Counted from the first letter of the stretch, positions 1-8,223 are shown. The stretch: DNA of 32,168 bases from Planctomycetaceae bacterium (GCA_021372005.1 JAJFVC010000085.1:1-32168), one strand, 5' to 3'. The notes: a model not told the origin generated them from the letters alone. Numbers and translations: made by a program.

Positions 1-43
1 CCTCGCACTTCACGCCATCGCTCGTTTCGCCTACAATCGTCAT
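1..43 (-). CDS. 5' end of an unidentified gene running off the left edge
   Basis: An ATG at 43 on the minus strand is followed by 13 open codons (MTIVGETSDGVKC...) to the window edge. An AAGGG stretch lies about seven bases upstream of the ATG and could be a ribosome binding site. An 8-bp inverted repeat (59-66 and 90-97) sits just upstream, where an operator or promoter would be. The fragment is far too short to identify a family, and it may be chance. It matters mainly because it would set the left limit of the IS3 remnant. Confidence 0.3.
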   Translation of the reverse strand, partial: MTIVGETSDGVKCE

Positions 44-58
44 GGCAGTCCCTTCGTT

Positions 59-97
59 CTGGTAGTTTTGGAAACGTCAATAATTTCTTACTACCAG
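59..97. repeat. 8-bp inverted repeat upstream of the left-edge ORF
   Basis: CTGGTAGT at 59-66 is repeated in inverted orientation as ACTACCAG at 90-97, with 23 bases between. It lies 16-54 bases upstream of the minus-strand ATG at 43, so it could be an operator for that gene or simply a chance pair. No function is shown by the sequence itself. Confidence 0.35.
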
Positions 98-127
98 TTC
101 AAGGGCTGCCCTTCAATGTGCGCATAA

Positions 128-745
128 ATACAGACGTTATCCGGCAACAGTTGCGTTCGACGGAAGGCCGAGCACAAGGACCATGTGTGGACGTGGGACT
201 TCATCCACGATCGCACGGCGGAAGGCCGTCCGCTGAAATGGCTGTCGATCGTGGACGAGTACACATGGGAATGCCTGGCGTTGGAAGTGGAGCGTGGCAT
301 CACGTCTCGCCGAGTGATCGACGTGCTGGCCGAGTTGTTTCGCATCCGAGGCGTGCCGAAGCACATTCGCAGCGACAATGGCTCGGAGTTCATCGCCGAT
401 GCCATTCAGCGTTGGCTGGGCTTGGCAGGCGTGGAGACGCTTTACGTCGAGCCGGCATCGCCGTGGGAGAACGGCTACGCCGAATCGTTCCACAGCCGGC
501 TGCGATCGGAGTTGACCGACGGCGAAGAGTTTGCAAGTCTGGCCGAAGCAAAGCATTTGGCAGACGCTTGGCGACTGGAATACAACCACCGACGGCCGCA
601 TAGTTCGCTGGGCTACCAAACCCCGGCAGAGTTTGCCGCCGGCTGTGCTGCCTCCGTTCCGGTCGCTACGCTCCCTCCACTCCAGCAGCACAGCCGAAAA
701 CCAGAAGATTTGCCACTAACCGTTACCCAACCAATACTCTCATAA
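128..745 (+). pseudogene. IS3-family transposase OrfB, N-terminally truncated remnant
   Basis: The open frame from 128 (no start codon, stop TAA at 125-127) to 745 encodes the catalytic rve-type DDE integrase domain of an IS3-family transposase. Visible landmarks are the entry motif HVWTWDFIHD (first Asp), the second Asp in RSDNGSEF, and the third acidic residue in SPWENGYAESFHSRLRSEL, then the usual YNHRRPHSSLGYQTPAEFA tail. The three catalytic acidic residues are therefore present. The N-terminal HTH half of OrfB and the whole of OrfA are missing, because the frame is closed upstream of 128 and nothing similar lies in 1-127. An ATG at 185 could start a 186-residue product, but it would lack DNA binding. 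A matching right end follows at 750-774. I read it as a decayed insertion sequence. Confidence 0.85.
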
Positions 746-749
746 CCCC

Positions 750-774
750 TGGTACAGAAAACGGGGGCAGGTCA
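750..774 (+). repeat. probable right inverted repeat of the IS3 element
   Basis: Five bases after the transposase stop lies TGGTACAGAAAACGGGGG followed by CAGGTCA. IS3-family ends are commonly terminal inverted repeats of about 25 bp with a G-rich core, starting within a few bases of the OrfB stop, so the position and composition fit IRR. The left copy is not in the window, so the repeat cannot be paired and no target duplication can be checked. Bases 775-935, up to bioB, show no gene. Confidence 0.55.
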
Positions 775-935
775 ATCCCATGGGGCAATATGCAAAGCAA
801 TCAGAAGGCCGTGTTGCGGGGGATTACGCGCCCATTCGGCTCGAGCCACATCAACCATCCATCAACGAGGGCCGTGTCTGTGGCCAAACAAGCCTGTGTC
901 AACTCAGCACGGCCAACATGCTGCGAGTGGAGCAA

Positions 936-1961
936 TCAGTCGCAGTCGCCAATTTCGAACCCCAACGCCTCGATCATTCGATAATCTTCGTCCGGCGACT
1001 GGCCCTTAGCGGTCAAATAGTCGCCCACGAAAATCGAATTGGCCGGATACAGGCCCAAGGGTTGCAGCGGCCCAAGATGCAACTCGCGTCCGCCGGCGAT
1101 TCGCAACTCGCAACGCGGATTGGCCAGCCGGAACAGCACGAGCGCCTTCAAACAGTATCGCGGGTTGAGCCGTTGGGAGCTTTGTAGCTCGGTGCCGGCG
1201 ATCGGGATGGGAAAATTGATCGGAACGGCTTCGACTTGCAGTTCGGCCAGTTGCAGGGCCAGGTCGACCACGTCCGTGTCTTCTTCGCCCATGCCGACGA
1301 TGCCGCCGGAACAAATTTCCATGCCGGCCTGATGCACGACGCGAAGCGTGGCCAGCCGGTCGTCGTAGCTGTGCGTGGTGCAAATTTTGGGATAGTGTCG
1401 GCGACTGGTGTTCAGATTGTGGTTGATCCGATCGACGCCGGCCGCTTTCAGTCGTTGGGCCTGTTCGAGCGAAAGCAGGCCCGGCGAGAGGCAGATTTTG
1501 AGCGGGTAGGACGCTTTGATTTTTCGGACCACGTCGGTCAAAACATCCAACTCCCCATCGGACGGCGAACGGCCGGAGATCGCCGTGCAGTAGGTTTTTG
1601 CCTTGCGCTGGGCCGCCAACCGGGCGCCTTCGAGAATTTCGTCGGGCGAGATCAATTTGTAATGTGGGATGTCGGCGGTCGAGACGCACGACTGGGCGCA
1701 GTAGCTGCAATTCTCGCCGCAGAGGCCGCTTTTGGCGTTGACCAAAAAGTTCAGGTCGACCCGACGTCCGAAATAGTAATGTCGCACACGGTAGGACGCC
1801 ACCAATAGATCGAGCAGTTCTTCGTCGGCCGCCCGCAAAATGCCCAGCCCTTCGGCAGGCGTCAGACGGTGGCCGTCCAAGACGTTTTCGGCCAGCTCGC
1901 ACCAATGGCATGGCGGCGAGAGAATCGGGAACGGATCGGCGACAGGCGGCGTTTGTTTCAT
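936..1961 (-). CDS. bioB: biotin synthase
   Basis: Radical-SAM enzyme that inserts sulfur into dethiobiotin, the last step of biotin synthesis. The 341-residue product has the family's usual length. The radical-SAM cluster motif is C81-x3-C85-x2-C88 (CGENCSYCAQS). Other BioB landmarks are INHNLNTS, TTHSYDDRL, GGIVGMGE and RIAGGRELHLG, whose Arg is a ligand of the auxiliary [2Fe-2S] cluster in studied enzymes. The ATG at 1961 is preferred over the TTG three bases upstream. It begins six bases after the leuD stop, so the gene is the third of a leuC-leuD-bioB unit and needs no promoter of its own. No other bio gene is in the window, so the rest of the pathway must lie elsewhere. Confidence 0.96.
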   Translation of the reverse strand: MKQTPPVADPFPILSPPCHWCELAENVLDGHRLTPAEGLGILRAADEELLDLLVASYRVRHYYFGRRVDLNFLVNAKSGLCGENCSYCAQSCVSTADIPHYKLISPDEILEGARLAAQRKAKTYCTAISGRSPSDGELDVLTDVVRKIKASYPLKICLSPGLLSLEQAQRLKAAGVDRINHNLNTSRRHYPKICTTHSYDDRLATLRVVHQAGMEICSGGIVGMGEEDTDVVDLALQLAELQVEAVPINFPIPIAGTELQSSQRLNPRYCLKALVLFRLANPRCELRIAGGRELHLGPLQPLGLYPANSIFVGDYLTAKGQSPDEDYRMIEALGFEIGDCD

Positions 1962-1967
1962 CAAAGG

Positions 1968-2561
1968 TTATGCGATTCCATGGGCTTTTTCGTAGGCGGC
2001 GATTTCCGGCTCGTGTTCGAGCGTCAGGGCGATGTCATCCAATCCGTGCAGCAGACAATGCCGGCGGAATGCGTCGACCTCGAATTTTCTCCGCAGGCCG
2101 AAGGCGTCGCTCAGCTCACATTGCTCCAAGTCGACCGTCAACCGGTAGCCCGGATGCGCGGCGACGCGAGCGAACAGGTCATCGATTGCCGGTTCGTCCA
2201 GGCGGATCGGCAACATGCCGTTCTTGAAGCAGTTGTTGAAAAAAATGTCGGCGAAACTGGGGGCCAGGATCACGCGGAATCCGTAATCCTCCAACGCCCA
2301 GGGGGCATGTTCGCGGCTCGATCCGCAGCCAAAATTGCGGCGCGCCAGCAAAATGCTCGCCCCGGCATATTCCGGCCGATTCAACTCGAACGCGGGATTG
2401 TTCGAGCCGTCGTCCAGAAATCGCCAGTCGAAAAACAAAAATTGTCCAAAGCCGGTCCGTTCGACCCGCTTGAGAAATTGTTTCGGAATGATTTGATCGG
2501 TATCGACGTTCGACCGGTCCATCGGAACGACCAGTCCGGTATGAACTGTGAGAGAGCGCAT
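1968..2561 (-). CDS. leuD: 3-isopropylmalate dehydratase small subunit
   Basis: Small (swivel-domain) subunit of isopropylmalate isomerase, which with LeuC interconverts 2- and 3-isopropylmalate in leucine synthesis. The 197-residue protein has the family core [20 protein letters not shown] near the N-terminus, the [14 protein letters not shown] swivel-loop motif, and the [13 protein letters not shown] segment. The start at ATG 2561 (MRSLTVHTG) matches where family members begin. No purine-rich ribosome binding site precedes it: the 35-base leuC-leuD spacer is a degenerate GGGATT-type repeat (C-rich on the coding strand). The frame stays open back to a GTG at 2612 inside the end of leuC, so a 17-residue longer product is formally possible. 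Length is normal for LeuD of the two-subunit enzyme. Confidence 0.95.
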   Translation of the reverse strand: MRSLTVHTGLVVPMDRSNVDTDQIIPKQFLKRVERTGFGQFLFFDWRFLDDGSNNPAFELNRPEYAGASILLARRNFGCGSSREHAPWALEDYGFRVILAPSFADIFFNNCFKNGMLPIRLDEPAIDDLFARVAAHPGYRLTVDLEQCELSDAFGLRRKFEVDAFRRHCLLHGLDDIALTLEHEPEIAAYEKAHGIA

Positions 2562-2596
2562 GACTGGGGATTTTGGGATATAGGGATTGGGGGATT
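2562..2596. repeat. degenerate GGGATT-type repeat in the leuC-leuD spacer
   Basis: The whole 35-base gap between leuC and leuD reads, on the plus strand, as four imperfect copies of GGGATT or GGGATA separated by one to three bases. A cleaner version of the same motif (GGGATTA three times) sits at 6772-6793 in another intergenic gap. The repeat leaves no room for a Shine-Dalgarno sequence ahead of leuD. Confidence 0.6.
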
Positions 2597-4012
2597 TTAC
2601 TTGTACTGCCACGTACGGATGTCGACAAAATGCCCGGCCACGGCGGCGGCGGCGGCCATTTCGGGCGAGACCAGATGGGTGCGTCCGCCTTTACCCTGCC
2701 GACCCTCGAAGTTGCGATTGCTCGTGGCGGCGCAACGCTCGCCAGGCTCCAATTTGTCGGGATTCATCGCCAGGCACATGCTGCACCCGGCCTCGCGCCA
2801 TTCCAGACCGGCATCGCGGAAGATTCGGTCGAGCCCTTCCGACTCGGCTTGCTGTTTGACCAACCCGCTGCCGGGCACGACCATCGCTTGGACGCCTTGG
2901 GCCACACGATGACCGTGAACCACGCGAGCGGCGACCCGCAGGTCTTCGATTCGGCCGTTGGTGCAGGAGCCGATAAAAACTCGCTGGATCGGAATCATCG
3001 TGATCGGAGTCCGCGGCTTCAGGTCCATGTAGGCCAACGCCGCCGCGGCCGCCTTGCGCTCGGTCGGATCGGCGAAGTCGGACGGGTCGGGCACCTGGCC
3101 GGTGACGTCGGTCACTTGAGCCGGCGTGGTGCCCCAAGTGACTTGCGGCAAAATTCGTTCGGCGTCGAACGTCTCGACGCGATCAAACGTGGCGCCGGGG
3201 TCGGTCGGCAAAAGTCGCCAACGTTGGACGGCGGCGTCAAAATCTTTGGGGGCAAACGGTCGGCCGCGCAGGTACTCGAACGTCGTCTCGTCGGGGGCGA
3301 TCAGCCCGGATCGGGCTCCGGCCTCGATCGTCATGTTGCAAACGGTCATCCGCTGCTCCATCGTCATCGAGCGAATCGCCTCGCCGGTGTACTCGATGCA
3401 ATAGCCGACGCCGCCGGCGGTCGAAAGCCGACCGATCAGGTAAAGAATCAGATCCTTGGCCGTCACGCCCGGCAACAGACGCCCGTTGATCCGAATCTCC
3501 ATGGTCTTGGGCTTGTACTGCGGCAGCGTCTGCGTGGCCAACACATGCTCGACCTCGCTGGTGCCGATGCCGAACGCCAAGGCGCCGAACGCTCCGTGGG
3601 TGGCCGTGTGGCTGTCGCCGCAGACGATCGTCATGCCCGGCTGCGTGTAGCCCTGTTCAGGTCCGATCACGTGCACCACGCCTTGGTTAATGTCGTGAAT
3701 GTCCAAAAGCCGGACGCCGAACTGGCGGCAATTTTCACGCAACGTGTCGATCGACTTCTTCGAGATGGGATCCTCGATCGGCAGGCTGCGATCGGTTGTC
3801 GGCACGTTGTGATCGACCGTGGCCACGGTGCGTTCGGGCCGCCGGATGTTGCGGCCAGCCAGCCGGAGCCCCTCGAATGCTTGGGCGCTGGTCACCTCAT
3901 GAACCAATTGAAGGTCAATATACAAAAGCGTCTGTTTGCCTGGTTCGGCGCGGACGACGTGACTATCCCAGATTTTCTCGAACATTGTTCGAGGGGGTTT
4001 GGAATCACTCAT
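2597..4012 (-). CDS. leuC: 3-isopropylmalate dehydratase large subunit
   Basis: Large, aconitase-like [4Fe-4S] subunit of isopropylmalate isomerase (leucine pathway, cytoplasm). From the ATG at 4012 it is 471 residues, the normal size for the bacterial two-subunit enzyme. The three cluster cysteines are visible as C350 ([11 protein letters not shown]) and C410 and C413 ([12 protein letters not shown]), with the same spacing as in E. coli LeuC. The N-terminus [12 protein letters not shown] and the segments [30 protein letters not shown] and the [10 protein letters not shown] signature are all present. The open frame runs further upstream, but those codons lie in the promoter region at 4073-4101, so ATG 4012 is the sensible start. 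First gene of leuC-leuD-bioB. Confidence 0.97.
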   Translation of the reverse strand: MSDSKPPRTMFEKIWDSHVVRAEPGKQTLLYIDLQLVHEVTSAQAFEGLRLAGRNIRRPERTVATVDHNVPTTDRSLPIEDPISKKSIDTLRENCRQFGVRLLDIHDINQGVVHVIGPEQGYTQPGMTIVCGDSHTATHGAFGALAFGIGTSEVEHVLATQTLPQYKPKTMEIRINGRLLPGVTAKDLILYLIGRLSTAGGVGYCIEYTGEAIRSMTMEQRMTVCNMTIEAGARSGLIAPDETTFEYLRGRPFAPKDFDAAVQRWRLLPTDPGATFDRVETFDAERILPQVTWGTTPAQVTDVTGQVPDPSDFADPTERKAAAAALAYMDLKPRTPITMIPIQRVFIGSCTNGRIEDLRVAARVVHGHRVAQGVQAMVVPGSGLVKQQAESEGLDRIFRDAGLEWREAGCSMCLAMNPDKLEPGERCAATSNRNFEGRQGKGGRTHLVSPEMAAAAAVAGHFVDIRTWQYK

Positions 4013-4072
4013 GGGTATGTTTTTGGGGTAAAAGAACACAAATCTAGAGGTTGTCTCTTCCAACAATGACCC

Positions 4073-4101
4073 ATTATACCGGTTTCGTGTTCGGTTGTCA
4101 G
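4073..4101 (-). promoter_or_regulatory. sigma70-type promoter of leuC-leuD-bioB
   Basis: Read on the minus strand, CTGACA (4096-4101) and a perfect TATAAT (4073-4078) are separated by exactly 17 bases. A start near 4066 would give a leader of about 54 bases before the leuC ATG. The leader contains a small GTTG/CAAC stem but no leucine-rich leader peptide or T-box that I can recognise. Confidence 0.8.
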
Positions 4102-4144
4102 TAATCCGGGGACCGTGGCAAGTGGTCAAAAGACCTCGGCGGGC

Positions 4145-4534
4145 TTAGGATTCGTCTTTCATCCAGTCGGGAACGGGTTGGACACGACCGTCGCGATCAA
4201 CGATGGCCAGGGTGACGTGCCCAAGGGCCAAACACTCCTCGCCGCGAAACAGCTCGTACTGATGTTCAATCTTCGCTTGGGTCACCCGAACGATGGTCGT
4301 GCGAAGCCGCAACAGATCATCGTATCGAGCGGGGCGACGGTAGCGACACTCCACTTTGACGACGACAACAAACTGGCCCGACTCCTCCATTTGGCGGTAG
4401 TTGCCGCCTGCGACCCGAAGCAGTTCAGTCCGACCGATTTCAAAATAGGTAAGATAGTTGCCGTGGTGCAGGAACCCCATCGGGTCGCATTCTTTGTATC
4501 GCACGCGCAACTGGATTTCGTGTTGTCGGATCAT
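4145..4534 (-). CDS. acyl-CoA thioesterase, hotdog (4HBT/YbgC) family
   Basis: A 129-residue single-domain hotdog protein of the YbgC/FadM type, predicted to hydrolyse a thioester such as acyl-CoA. The N-terminal signature [20 protein letters not shown] has the catalytic Asp and the His/Asn-Tyr pattern of 4HBT enzymes, followed by [10 protein letters not shown]. The second half has the usual [15 protein letters not shown] strand and the [12 protein letters not shown] segment. The start at 4534 follows a GGAG box at good spacing. It ends 43 bases upstream of the leuC -35 box and points toward leuC, so some read-through is possible. It is divergent from the ACT gene. The substrate is not evident. 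Confidence 0.88.
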   Translation of the reverse strand: MIRQHEIQLRVRYKECDPMGFLHHGNYLTYFEIGRTELLRVAGGNYRQMEESGQFVVVVKVECRYRRPARYDDLLRLRTTIVRVTQAKIEHQYELFRGEECLALGHVTLAIVDRDGRVQPVPDWMKDES

Positions 4535-4663
4535 TCTAGACTCCGGCGGTTATCGAACCGATTAAATGGGCAAACGGGGACTTTTCAAGTTCCGAGTTAG
4601 AACCTATAGTCAGAGAGCAACATTCATTTTGTAAAATAAGGACCTGTTCAGGGGCATATTCTC

Positions 4664-5155
4664 ATGGGGTCTGAAGCGTCCAACGTGGTCGACTATTCCA
4701 CGATGCGAGGCAAAAACTACCCAACGATTCGGCAGTTTACCGTTTTTCTCGAAAACTCGGTAGGCAAGCTTCTCGAAGTGATTCGCCGTTTCGAAGGCAG
4801 CCGGGTGCGAATCGTCGCGCTGTCGATTTCCGATAATGCCGAATGTGCGTTCGTCCGTTTTTTGCTGAGCCATCCGGAGCAAGCTCGAGAGATTTTGGAG
4901 CGGGCTGGGCTCACGATCGTCGAAAGCGACCTGATTGGTGTGGAGTTGCCCGAGGGACCACAGGCGTTGTTGGACATCTGCACGGCGTTGTTGCAGGCCG
5001 AGGTGAACATCATCCAGGCCTATCCGCTTCTGGTGCGTCCTCGCGGCCACGCCACCGTGGCACTTATGGTCGACAACTTGGAAATCGCCCAAGAAACGCT
5101 TGTCGCAAAGGGCTTTTCGATGATCACCGAGGCCAATCTGCACGAGGAAGAGTGA
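4664..5155 (+). CDS. tandem ACT-domain protein
   Basis: A 163-residue soluble protein made of two ACT-like domains, resembling the stand-alone COG4747 group. The first starts with IRQFTVFLENSVGKLLEVIR, the classic ACT strand-helix with the xNxxGxL pattern. The second runs from about residue 85, with GPQALLDICTALLQAEVNIIQAYPLLV. ACT domains bind small ligands, often amino acids, so a sensor role is likely, but no enzyme domain is attached. The ATG at 4664 has a GGGG box about nine bases upstream; the first 20 residues are poorly conserved, and M15 is a possible alternative start. Its proximity to leuCD suggests, but does not show, a link with branched-chain amino acid metabolism. Confidence 0.8.
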   Translation: MGSEASNVVDYSTMRGKNYPTIRQFTVFLENSVGKLLEVIRRFEGSRVRIVALSISDNAECAFVRFLLSHPEQAREILERAGLTIVESDLIGVELPEGPQALLDICTALLQAEVNIIQAYPLLVRPRGHATVALMVDNLEIAQETLVAKGFSMITEANLHEEE

Positions 5156-5200
5156 GCGGCGTCAAGCCCAGACGGCTTTTCTGAAGGGGGGCGATAGGCG

Positions 5201-5914
5201 TTAGTCCGCCAATTCTTTGGGTAACTCGCCCAAGCCGCGAACGGTCACGCGGGCTACGGCATGCCAGGCCACGACGACGACTGCCGTACTGCCGTCCGGT
5301 TCTTGGACGGTAAAAACGCCTTGGCGGCTTTGTTGCGACAGTTTTTTAAGAAACTGGTAGGGTACCACCGCCTCGCCGTCGCGCAGGCGAATTTCAATGG
5401 TGGCGTCATCGGAGCGGAGATCCCAAAGCCGCACAAAAAGTGAAGCCATAGCCTGCCCAGTCTCCGCGTGCTCGGTGGCAAGCCGAGCTAAATCCGAGCT
5501 GCTGGTTCGGTCGTCAATTCGGCCTAATAGGACGTCTTGAGCCGCTTCTTCTTCAGTCGAGACATTTTCATAAGTAGGAATTCGGAATCGCGACTTACAC
5601 AACGGACACTCGCCGGGTTGGCCCTGCAAACTGACCGGTCCATGCAAACGATGCCCGTTGGGGCACAAAAACTCAAACGCCCGTTCTTTTTGCGATGAAC
5701 CACTCAAGGTAGGCAGTCGCTTGCTCGACGCGCCAGATTCCATGAACTCGGGTCCCGACGCATCGGCATCCGCGCCGATGGCCGGAGAGACGTTGGGGGC
5801 GGTCGGCTCGGGCACGATGAATTTGACCCCGCAGCGCGGACACTTTGCGGCACGGCCAGCTTGGGCCGCTTGGCAACGGATTCGGTGCCCGTTGGGACAA
5901 AGAAACTCGATCAT
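5201..5914 (-). CDS. protein with two zinc-ribbon-like motifs
   Basis: A 237-residue protein of unknown function. It has two copies of a ribbon-like unit near the N-terminus: FLCPNGHRIRC...CPRCGVKFIVP (residues about 4-36) and FLCPNGHRLHG...CPLCKSRFRIP (about 81-115), separated by a low-complexity Pro/Ala/Ser linker. The ligand pattern is C-x3-H...C-x2-C, which would suit one zinc per unit. The C-terminal 90 residues form an alpha/beta region (IEIRLRDGEAVVPYQFL, ending in VTVRGLGELPKELAD) that I do not recognise. No signal peptide or membrane segment is seen. ATG 5914 is chosen over an upstream TTG. It is divergent from the other zinc-ribbon gene at 6091; such proteins are frequent in planctomycetes. 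Confidence 0.75.
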   Translation of the reverse strand: MIEFLCPNGHRIRCQAAQAGRAAKCPRCGVKFIVPEPTAPNVSPAIGADADASGPEFMESGASSKRLPTLSGSSQKERAFEFLCPNGHRLHGPVSLQGQPGECPLCKSRFRIPTYENVSTEEEAAQDVLLGRIDDRTSSSDLARLATEHAETGQAMASLFVRLWDLRSDDATIEIRLRDGEAVVPYQFLKKLSQQSRQGVFTVQEPDGSTAVVVVAWHAVARVTVRGLGELPKELAD

Positions 5915-6090
5915 CGCCAAATCCGCCAAAAGTGGGGCTAGCAGGACAACTCTTGCAATATTTGATCGTACCTCACAAATTGGGGGGATGCAATTGTCGA
6001 GCGAAGAAATTGATCAATCCTTGACAGCCTGGTTGGGTGTGCGAAACTAGGGAAGAAAAATGAAAGCAGGCCTCGTCGCGAGTCGCCGTC

Positions 6091-6771
6091 ATGTCGATTA
6101 TAGTCGTTTGCCCTGATTGTCGAAAAAGCTTCAAAGTCAGTGATCAGTTTGCTGGACGATCGGGTCCTTGTCCAAACTGCAAACATATTCTTAAGGTGCC
6201 CGACAAATCGCAGGAGGTCAAAGTCCACGCGCCGGAGGAGTTCGGCGGCGGCGGCAAGAGCGCTTCGGGCAAGTTGGTCATCAAGCCGGAGTCTTTTGTG
6301 CCCGTGCGGTTTCAACCGGTCACGGTTGCGTTGATCGTCGCAACGGTGCTTGGCGTGTTGGCGTTGGCGTGGGGCGGCGGACGGACCGGACTGTTTTCCA
6401 ATCCTGTGATCCTGACGGTTGGGCTGCTGGCCATCTCGCCGTTGTTGGTCGTGGCCGCCTATGGGATGCTCCGCGACGCCGAGTTGGAGCCGTATCGCGG
6501 AATGTCGCTTTATCTTCGAGCGTGTATTTGTGGACTGGCCTATGCGGCTCTTTGGGGTGTGTTTGCGATGTTGGTTTCGCGCGGCATCGTGACCGGCGAA
6601 TTGTGGAATTGGTGTCTTGTCGCACCGCCGATGGTCATCGTAGGCGGCATGTTCGCTATGGCCTCGCTGGACCTCGACTTCGGGGATGCCATGCTTCACT
6701 ACGGATTCTATGTTCTGGTGACCGTCGTGTTGCGATGGATTGCGGGCATGAAATGGGTGTGGAATATTTGA
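6091..6771 (+). CDS. zinc-ribbon membrane protein
   Basis: A 226-residue protein. It starts with an MJ0042-type zinc ribbon (VVCPDCRKSFKVSD...GPCPNCKHILKVP, two CxxC pairs). A linker of about 35 residues containing GGGG follows, then about five hydrophobic segments from residue 77 onward (VTVALIVATVLGVLALAW, NPVILTVGLLAISPLLVVAA, a segment around ACICGLAYAALWGVFAMLV, APPMVIVGGMFAMASL, and a C-terminal one). The ribbon would sit at the cytoplasmic N-terminus. Function is unknown. A TTGACA hexamer lies 67 bases upstream of the start (6023-6028), but no good -10 follows it. Confidence 0.75.
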   Translation: MSIIVVCPDCRKSFKVSDQFAGRSGPCPNCKHILKVPDKSQEVKVHAPEEFGGGGKSASGKLVIKPESFVPVRFQPVTVALIVATVLGVLALAWGGGRTGLFSNPVILTVGLLAISPLLVVAAYGMLRDAELEPYRGMSLYLRACICGLAYAALWGVFAMLVSRGIVTGELWNWCLVAPPMVIVGGMFAMASLDLDFGDAMLHYGFYVLVTVVLRWIAGMKWVWNI

Positions 6772-6793
6772 GGGATTAGGGATTAGGGATTAG
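6772..6793 (+). repeat. GGGATTA triplicate repeat
   Basis: Directly after the TGA of the zinc-ribbon membrane gene are three tandem copies of GGGATTA, followed by GAAAAAGG. The same unit in a degenerate form fills the leuC-leuD gap. The sequence is intergenic and has no obvious coding or hairpin potential. The next gene starts 34 bases after it. Confidence 0.8.
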
Positions 6794-6826
6794 AAAAAGG
6801 CGACTGGACCCGTTTCTCTCGAAAAA

Positions 6827-8170
6827 ATGTCCATTCTGACTATTCCTGAAGTCGTTGCTTTGGATTCTCGCCGCGGACTGGTTCGCATTCCTCCGGAGAC
6901 GGACGTGCCGCTGACGCCTCGGGTGCGGCAGTTGATCGACACGGCCGATTTTCGTCGATTGGCCCGAGTCAGCCAACTCGGTCTGGTTGGTCTGGTCTAT
7001 CCGGCGGCCTTGCACACACGGTTTGAACACTGTCTAGGCGTGTATCGTTTGGCGCTGTTGTATCTGAAACAACTGTCGCACGACGAGCGATTCGCCAAAG
7101 CGGTTCGGCCAAAGGACGCCGAGGTGTTTTTGGCCGCGGCGCTGTTGCACGATCTAGGCCATTGGCCGTTTTGCCATCCGATCGAGGACATTCGGTTGCC
7201 GAGCGTTCCTAGTCACGAGTTGTTCGCCAACAGCTTTTTGTTGGAGGGCGAGATCGCCGACATTTTGCGCCACGATTGGGAAGTCAATCCGCGCGATGTG
7301 GTGGCGCTGCTGAGCGAAAAGCCCCGCGACCAAGCCGGCCGTATTTTAGCCAGCATGTTGTCCGGACCGATCGACATCGACAAAATGGACTATCTGTATC
7401 GCGACAGCCTGCACGCCGGCGTGCCCTACGGACGGCACTTCGATCAGCAACGGTTGCTGGGCAGTTTGTGCCTGAACGAAGCCGGCGACGGACTGGCCGT
7501 GACTGACAAGGCCAAAACGGCAGCCGAACTGATGGTGTTCGCTCGCTATGTGATGTTCAGCGAAGTGTATTGGCATCACAGCGTTCGGGCGGCCACCGCG
7601 ATGTTGCAGCGGGCGTTTTTTCTGCTTCATGGGACGTTGGATCTCGACGCCCTGTTCCGCATGACCGAACCGGAAATGATTGGCGAACTGGTTCGGGCGG
7701 GCAGCGGTGGTCCGGCCGGTGAACTGCTCGATGGTCTGTTCGGCCCGACACGCAGACTCTACAAACGACTGGCGCAGTACAGTTTTGTCGAACAGCCGGA
7801 GTTTTATCGGCGATTGGCGAGACGGCCTTACCCCTGGTTGACGGCCTGCGCCGAGCGGTTCGCCTCATTGGCCAGCGAGGCATTGGGCCGCGTGGTTGCG
7901 CCGCACGAGTTGTTGTTCGACTCGCCGCCCATCACTCGCGAAGTGCAGTTCGACGTGGATGTCTTTTTTGCAAAAGAAAATCGTTATCGGCCGTTGGGCG
8001 AGGTGTCACCGGTGTTGCGGGCGTTGGCGACCGAGCAATTTGACGATTACGTAAAACGAGTGCGCATCTTCGCACATCCGCGGATCGTCGCGGAGTTGCG
8101 ATCGCTCAACACGCTGCCCGAGCTGCTCGATCGAGCCATTGAACGGACGGAGTCCGGTGGAGTAAATTAA
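6827..8170 (+). CDS. HD-domain phosphohydrolase, SAMHD1/dNTPase-like
   Basis: A 447-residue soluble protein of the HD superfamily branch that includes SAMHD1 and bacterial dNTP triphosphohydrolase-like enzymes; it probably hydrolyses a nucleotide. The metal-binding residues are visible in order: H63 and H68 (HTRFEHCLGVYRLA), H108-D109 (LLHDLGHWPF) and D183 (GPIDIDKMDYLYRDS), the last being the family's strong signature. RRLARVSQLGLVGLVYPAALHT before the first His (given here only as a landmark around residues 44-64) also matches. The remaining half is helical and less conserved. The start at ATG 6827 has no clear ribosome binding site. The gene is transcribed toward fucI and ends at the shared terminator 8179-8208. 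The substrate cannot be read from the sequence. Confidence 0.88.
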   Translation: MSILTIPEVVALDSRRGLVRIPPETDVPLTPRVRQLIDTADFRRLARVSQLGLVGLVYPAALHTRFEHCLGVYRLALLYLKQLSHDERFAKAVRPKDAEVFLAAALLHDLGHWPFCHPIEDIRLPSVPSHELFANSFLLEGEIADILRHDWEVNPRDVVALLSEKPRDQAGRILASMLSGPIDIDKMDYLYRDSLHAGVPYGRHFDQQRLLGSLCLNEAGDGLAVTDKAKTAAELMVFARYVMFSEVYWHHSVRAATAMLQRAFFLLHGTLDLDALFRMTEPEMIGELVRAGSGGPAGELLDGLFGPTRRLYKRLAQYSFVEQPEFYRRLARRPYPWLTACAERFASLASEALGRVVAPHELLFDSPPITREVQFDVDVFFAKENRYRPLGEVSPVLRALATEQFDDYVKRVRIFAHPRIVAELRSLNTLPELLDRAIERTESGGVN

Positions 8171-8178
8171 AGAGAATA

Positions 8179-8208
8179 CGAGAGATGGGGAAAAATCTCC
8201 ATCTCTCG
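8179..8208. terminator. bidirectional intrinsic terminator between the HD gene and fucI
   Basis: A perfect 10-bp stem (CGAGAGATGG pairing with CCATCTCTCG, extendable to 12 bp with a G-T pair) closes an A-rich loop of about six bases. T-rich DNA follows on both strands (TTTCTC on plus; TATTCTCTTT on minus). It sits eight bases after the HD-gene stop and 15 bases after the fucI stop, as expected for convergent genes. Confidence 0.88.
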
Positions 8209-8223
8209 TTTCTCGATAAGAGC

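Noticed and set aside
2573-4069. Long plus-strand open frame antisense to leuC
   Set aside because: It mirrors the codon pattern of leuC, which has all catalytic motifs; the antisense product is Arg/His/Gly-rich and matches no family.
4013-4072. Possible leucine attenuator or T-box ahead of leuC
   Set aside because: No Leu-codon run, no T-box motif and only a 4-bp stem in the 54-base leader.
6772-6793. Telomere-like or CRISPR-like repeat
   Set aside because: Only three 7-base tandem copies with no spacers, so not CRISPR; a bacterial chromosome gives no reason to call it telomeric.
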